The notes under the pieces: model-generated
What the model was told of the DNA's origin: nothing
Databases searched by the model: none
The model's input: the letters and a program-made list of their open reading frames with translations, nothing else
Shown: piece after piece, positions 59,601 through 64,000 of the stretch
Layout of the letters: every line of letters begins with the position of its first letter
How positions within the stretch are numbered: the stretch's first letter is position 1
Assembly (NCBI GenBank): GCA_963556195.1
Contig: OY744546.1
Location: 69,358,803 to 69,422,802, forward strand
From: Sepiola atlantica
Taxonomy: Eukaryota; Mollusca; Cephalopoda; Sepiida; Sepiolidae
Direction: 5' to 3'
Length of the DNA: 64,000 nt
Position numbers and translations under genes: made by a program

Positions 59601-60204
59601 TTTCATATATAAATTATTATCATTTCTGGTGACCTAAAAAAAAATACCCACCGTTGACTTTTTATTTAAAATGGAGAATTTCTTTCCGAATTCATTTCAG
59701 GTGGTTGGGATTGTCTGACTTGCTATTTGGTTTATTGCTACCTCTCACCACTAAAAAAATGGTTTTCATATGGGGCTAGAAAATGGCGCGGTTTTTACTA
59801 TTTAAACATAAGATTTACATTTATTTATATACAAATAAATACAAATTGGTCTTTATTGTAGAATGGAGGATCTTCCAATCATTTTTTTTTAATTTACAAA
59901 TTTATATCTATACTTGTAGCAGTCATAAACACTGACATTTCTTTCCTCTTGCGGAGGGCAGCCCTTGCAAGGTGACTTGGTCACACGGTGACCAATCAGC
60001 TTCCCGGGCATATTAATTTCGACCGAACCTTTGAAGAACTACATCCAGAAAATTGCACAGTTGTCAGAGAGCTTCTTGGCACGTCTAACCCTAACCCTAA
60101 CCCTTGTTACCTTGAGTGCCGGTCCAAAGTTGTTGCTGTTCGATTCAGTCAGTGGTGTAACAAAGAACTCTCATCCCAAGTAGAACCACAACTCCAATTT
60201 CAAA
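59601..60204. other. Unassigned intergenic stretch
   Basis: Includes a TTAGGG-like tract (CTAACCCTAACCCTAACCC) at 60085-60103. No gene. Confidence 0.4.
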
Positions 60205-60845
60205 ACAAGTAACAGGTGTATTTGTTACAAAAAAAAACAATTTGTTACAAAACAAGTAACAGGTTTATTTGTTACAAAATAAAAATTTGTTACAAAACAA
60301 GTAACATGTTTATTTGTTACAAAAAAACAATTTGCTACAAAACAAGTAACAGGTTTATTTGTTACAAAAAAACAATTTGTTACAAAACAAGTAACAGGTT
60401 TATTTGTTACAAAAAAACAATTTGCTACAAAACAAGTAACAGGTTTATTTGTTACAAAAAAACAATTTGTTACAAAACAAGTAACAGGTTTATTTGTTAC
60501 AAAAAAACAATTTGTTACAAAACAAGTAACAGGTTTATTTGTTACAAAAAAACAATTTGTTACAAAACAAGTAACAGGTTTATTTGTTACAAAAAAACAA
60601 TTTGTTACAAAACAAGTAACAGGTTTATTTGTTACAAAAAAAACAATTTGTTACAAAACAAGTAACAGGTTTATTTGTTACAAAAAAACAATTTGTTACA
60701 AAACAAGTAACAGGTTTATTTGTTACAAAAAAACGATTTGTTACAAAACAAGTAACAGGTTTATTTGTTACAAAAAAACAATTTGTTATAAAACAAGTAA
60801 CAGGTTTATTTGTTACAAAAAAACAATTTGTTACAAAACAAGTAC
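60205..60845. repeat. 45-bp minisatellite, about 14 copies
   Basis: Unit TTTGTTACAAAACAAGTAAC plus AGG and TTTATTTGTTACAAAAAAAC. Lies about 1 kb before the KCTD3-type start; open frames across it are by-products. Confidence 0.96.
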
Positions 60846-60889
60846 CTAGAGGAAAAAAAATTATTTAAAAATTTAGAGTTGGGGGGTCA

Positions 60890-61300
60890 GTTCGTGGCCA
60901 CCGAGCGGTGGCCACGGTCAGTTTCGCATACAGATTTAATGTAAAATTGCCCCCCCCCTCGCCCCTTCGACCCATTCTAGCATTTTAGGGCACCACTGGG
61001 GGGATCTACTTTTTTAGGAGCTTACGTATTGTTTTACGACCTCGCCACTCGGAATTAGGGTCAGTTGTAAAAAAAAAAAATGTAATTAATTGCTCTAAAA
61101 AGTTAGAATGGCCCGGAATAGGGGGTCATTTTACGTTAAATTTATATACGAAACTGATACACCGCTCTAAATTCTAAAAAAAAAATTTTTTTTTTCTTCT
61201 TCTTTCCATCCAGATGTTCAAGTCTGTTTTCACGTAATTGCCTAAAAAGGTAGAATCTAATTTGGGGGCGGGGGGTAGTTAAGAGTTTTAATCTACAAAT
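60890..61300. mobile_element. Fold-back repeat, copy 3
   Basis: AGATTTAATGTAAAATTGCC pairs with GTCATTTTACGTTAAATTTA; CCATTCTAGCATTTTAGGGC pairs with GCTCTAAAAAGTTAGAATGG. Ends with CACGTAATTGCCTAAAAAGG and GTAGAATCT. Confidence 0.75.
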
Positions 61301-61859
61301 TTACCTTAAATCTTATTAATTTACGTTTTTGTTCTTTAAAATAGTATTTAAGCTAAAGACATGTGTCAAACAATGTTTCGAAGTTTATTTAGTTTCGTAA
61401 AAAAGACTTGCCAAACCATAGATAATGTTGAAATACAAAAATAGAAATGCTAATTTACTGTTTAGAATAAAATAGTTAGATTATAAAAATTATACAATTA
61501 TATAAGAATACAATATTTTAGAAGAAACAAATATTTTTTATATTAATATTAATTTTTAAATATAACTTTCTTTTATGGAAATATTATAACGGATCTGATC
61601 TGAGAAATATGAGTAGGGTTTTGTAAAAATGACAAATTAACCATATTTTGCCGGAAAACGAAACCAGGAATGGATTATTAAAAATAATTTTTTACATGTA
61701 ATAATGATAAGATATTAGTATCGATAATGAATTAAATTTTTTATTCAAATATATGAAATATAAAATACGTGAATTAAGAGGAAATAAAAATCGATTTAAT
61801 TTAAATGTTTAATGTGTGTTATGAAGAATTGGCGCCGATCCGGTTTTTAAAAATAACCT
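61301..61859. other. AT-rich intergenic stretch before the KCTD3-type gene
   Basis: No repeat, exon or clear promoter motif seen. Confidence 0.4.
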
Positions 61860-61915
61860 CGAAGTGAAAGAAAAATGGCCGTCCTCGCTTCGACTCGCCG
61901 TCTTTTCACGTGAAA
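61860..61915 (+). promoter_or_regulatory. 5' leader of the KCTD3-type gene with overlapping uORF and CACGTG
   Basis: A CACGTG E-box palindrome lies at 61907-61912, just before the start. An upstream ATG at 61875 in good context (A at -3, G at +4) opens a +2-frame uORF to 62130, overlapping the main start. If the transcript begins upstream of 61875 this uORF would lower translation; no TSS can be read from sequence alone. Confidence 0.4.
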
Positions 61916-64000
61916 ATGACGTCGGAAATTATCCATCTGAACGTTGGTGGACGACGATTTTCTACGTCTCGACAGACACTGACATGGGTGCCGGATTCCT
62001 TCTTCACCAGCCTCCTCAGTGGGCGAATCTCATCTCTGAGGGACGAAACCGGGGCAATCTTCATCGATCGCGACCCAGATCTTTTCTCTCGCATCCTGCA
62101 CTTTCTCAGAACGAAGGAGGTGGATTTTAAACATGTCGACCTCTCCACCCTTCGACATGAGTCCGAATTCTACGGGATTGCGCCCCTAATCCGACGCCTC
62201 GTCCTGTGTGAGGACCTCAACCATCCAACATGTGGTGGCGTTCTTTTTCACAGCTACCTGACTCCACCCTCCCCGCCCCAACCTGCCGAGGCAATGGAGA
62301 TCAGGCAGTCGCATTCTTTGGCCAGTTTAATCGAATCGGAACTTGGAAGGCCAGGGGCGGCCCAAAGGGTAGACCCTGTGACTCCAAACGCAACCAACAA
62401 CTCTAGTAATAACATTAACAACAACAACAACAATAATAATAATAATAACATCAGCAACTCTAACAATTCCCAACCACTGCCATCATCATCAGCATCAGTG
62501 TCACCATCATCCCAACCATATAATGGTTCACATTCAAGAAATTCTTCTGCCGATTACCGACTTTCCCCACATTCCCGTAGGTCTTCCGTGGAACTCCGGT
62601 CTCGAGGACATTCTCGAAATTCCTCGGCTGATCTTCGACACTCGCGAAACTCCTCATGGGACCTAAAAAACACCAGGTTTGACTCCACTCCGTTATGCAT
62701 CGATCCTCTCCGGGTGACCATGCTACGGGGTCACCATAATTGGATTTGCATTGCTTACCCTCATTTCGTCACGTGTTTCCGTATGAAGGACTCCACCGGG
62801 TGGCACATTATCTGGACTAGCCCTCACATGGAACTTCCCCTCGACAGGGTTGCGATTAATGCCAAGGTGATGAACCCGAACCAGGACAACGCTAATAAAA
62901 TGGTTGCTGCTTCGACGGGGAATCTCATTCGACTTTGGTCTGTGACGGACGATGGTGACAGTCGGGAGATCGGAACATTTAATCTGAAAGTGTCCGTTGA
63001 TTCGTTATTCTTCATCGGGAGTCAGTTGGTAGCCCTAAGTCAAACCGGTAAGGTTGGAGTTTGGCATGCAATGACACAACATTGGCAAATTCAAGATGTT
63101 GTGCCTATTACCAGCTATGATACCGCTGGCTCTTTCCTGCTCCTAGGCTGTAAAAACGGCTCCATATACTATATTGATATGCAGAAATTCCCTTTACGTA
63201 TGAAAGACAACGACCTTCTCGTTACGGAACTTTACAAAGATCCCAGCAATGATATGGTCACTGCCCTCAGCGTCTATCTCACCCCTAAGACCAGCTTAAG
63301 TGGCAACTGGATCGAGATTGCCTATGGTACCAGCTCGGGTACAGTTCGTGTTATTGTGCAACACCCGGAAACTGTAGGCCACGGGCCACAGTTATTCCAA
63401 ACATTCACAGTTCACCGAAGTCCCGTCACCAAGGTAATGCTATCGGAAAAACACCTTGTGTCTGTATGTTCGGAATATAACCACGTGAGAACTTGGAGTG
63501 TTACCCGTTTTCGAGGGATGATTTCCACCCAGCCAGGGTCGACTCCACTCGCCTCGTTCAAGATTGTCTCGCTGGAGGGTATGGACAACCAGATGAGTTA
63601 CCCCGGTGGACACGATTTCGACAAGCTACCCGGACCGTTCGGCGAACAGGACGACCAGCAGGTGTTCGTCCAACGCGTCGTCCCGGAAACGGACCAGCTT
63701 TTCGTCAGGTTATCCTCCAATGGTCAGAGGGTCTGCGTCATCAAGGCCGTCGATATGAGCCCCATCAGCGCGTTTTGCGTGCACGAGTGCGAGGGTTCGA
63801 ATAGAATGGGGTCTCGTCCTAGGCGTTACCTCTTCACCGGACACGACAATGGAAGCATCCAGATGTGGGATCTGACCACAGCGATTGAGATGATGAATAA
63901 GGACGATCAAGTCTCAGGTGGCGGTGGGCCCACCCCGGCCGAACTTGTCGACCTCCTTGACCAGTTTGACCTGAGCAACTCGCGAATGTCGACCCCCTGC
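61916..64000 (+). CDS. KCTD3: KCTD3/SHKBP1-type BTB-WD protein, 3' end off window
   Basis: BTB/POZ protein of the KCTD3/SHKBP1 family. In mammals KCTD3 acts on HCN3 channel surface level and SHKBP1 binds CIN85. The frame is open for 695 codons to the last base of the window. ATG at 61916 is the first in frame after a stop at 61865. Residues 4-100 are the T1-type BTB domain ([40 protein letters not shown]). Residues about 159-190 are Asn-rich. Residues about 205-258 hold repeated HSRNSS motifs. From about 265 a WD-type propeller follows, with [20 protein letters not shown] and [19 protein letters not shown] strongly family-like. One ancestral gene may serve both vertebrate paralogues. No intron interrupts it, against many in vertebrate orthologues; it could be a single-exon host gene or an old functional retrocopy. 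It is GC-richer than its surroundings. Confidence 0.93.
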   Translation, partial: MTSEIIHLNVGGRRFSTSRQTLTWVPDSFFTSLLSGRISSLRDETGAIFIDRDPDLFSRILHFLRTKEVDFKHVDLSTLRHESEFYGIAPLIRRLVLCEDLNHPTCGGVLFHSYLTPPSPPQPAEAMEIRQSHSLASLIESELGRPGAAQRVDPVTPNATNNSSNNINNNNNNNNNNNISNSNNSQPLPSSSASVSPSSQPYNGSHSRNSSADYRLSPHSRRSSVELRSRGHSRNSSADLRHSRNSSWDLKNTRFDSTPLCIDPLRVTMLRGHHNWICIAYPHFVTCFRMKDSTGWHIIWTSPHMELPLDRVAINAKVMNPNQDNANKMVAASTGNLIRLWSVTDDGDSREIGTFNLKVSVDSLFFIGSQLVALSQTGKVGVWHAMTQHWQIQDVVPITSYDTAGSFLLLGCKNGSIYYIDMQKFPLRMKDNDLLVTELYKDPSNDMVTALSVYLTPKTSLSGNWIEIAYGTSSGTVRVIVQHPETVGHGPQLFQTFTVHRSPVTKVMLSEKHLVSVCSEYNHVRTWSVTRFRGMISTQPGSTPLASFKIVSLEGMDNQMSYPGGHDFDKLPGPFGEQDDQQVFVQRVVPETDQLFVRLSSNGQRVCVIKAVDMSPISAFCVHECEGSNRMGSRPRRYLFTGHDNGSIQMWDLTTAIEMMNKDDQVSGGGGPTPAELVDLLDQFDLSNSRMSTPC

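Noticed and set aside
60216..60868. 149-residue protein with ICYKTSNRF repeats
   Set aside because: Frame through the 45-bp minisatellite, shifting frame when one A is added at 60642.
61875..62130. Separate small gene overlapping the KCTD3-type start
   Set aside because: Out of frame with the conserved BTB coding sequence; kept only as a possible uORF.

Overview
The window looks like nuclear DNA of a mollusc, most likely a cephalopod. It is AT-rich, with long introns packed with repeats. Several RTE-like LINE relics carry (CAT/GAT)n tails and a 'tgctggcatg' 3' motif, which I associate with octopus and squid repeats. No species can be fixed from the sequence. There is no bacterial, viral or organellar gene content.

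Two host genes are present, arranged head to head. (1) SCYL1 (N-terminal kinase-like protein, a COPI/Golgi pseudokinase) lies on the minus strand. Its start codon is at 58430, and fifteen coding exons run down to 1423. They give about 609 residues; the C-terminal exons lie beyond the left edge. Coding sequence is only about 3% of this span. (2) A KCTD3/SHKBP1-type BTB plus WD-repeat gene lies on the plus strand from 61916 to the right edge. It is open for 695 codons without an intron, which is unusual beside its intron-rich neighbour. The 3.5 kb between the two starts is almost all repeat.

The rest is mobile and tandem DNA inside the SCYL1 introns. Main items: eight copies of a SINE whose head is the 5' end of U2 snRNA and whose body is a string of hairpins; an intact DD41D mariner-like element; a hAT-type element with an 8-bp target duplication; a TTAA-target inverted-repeat element with a paralogous empty site; one LTR; many 3' ends of RTE-like and other LINEs; Penelope-like sequences with hammerhead-ribozyme motifs, three of which sit in inverted dimers or arrays; and a family of fold-back repeats made of stacked imperfect palindromes (40.5, 55.3-58.2, 59.2 and 60.9 kb).

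Large tandem arrays lie at 1.76-4.48 kb (25-bp unit), 13.85-14.94 kb (215 bp), 16.0-16.8 kb (150 bp), 45.0-46.0 kb, 47.7-48.7 kb (21 bp), 50.5-51.2 kb (27 bp) and 60.2-60.8 kb (45 bp). These arrays explain most of the long open frames that are not host exons. The best candidates for something undescribed are the modular U2-headed SINE, the textbook hammerhead at 17805-17845, the HHR-bearing inverted dimers inside (AT)n tracts, and the multi-palindrome block between the two genes.
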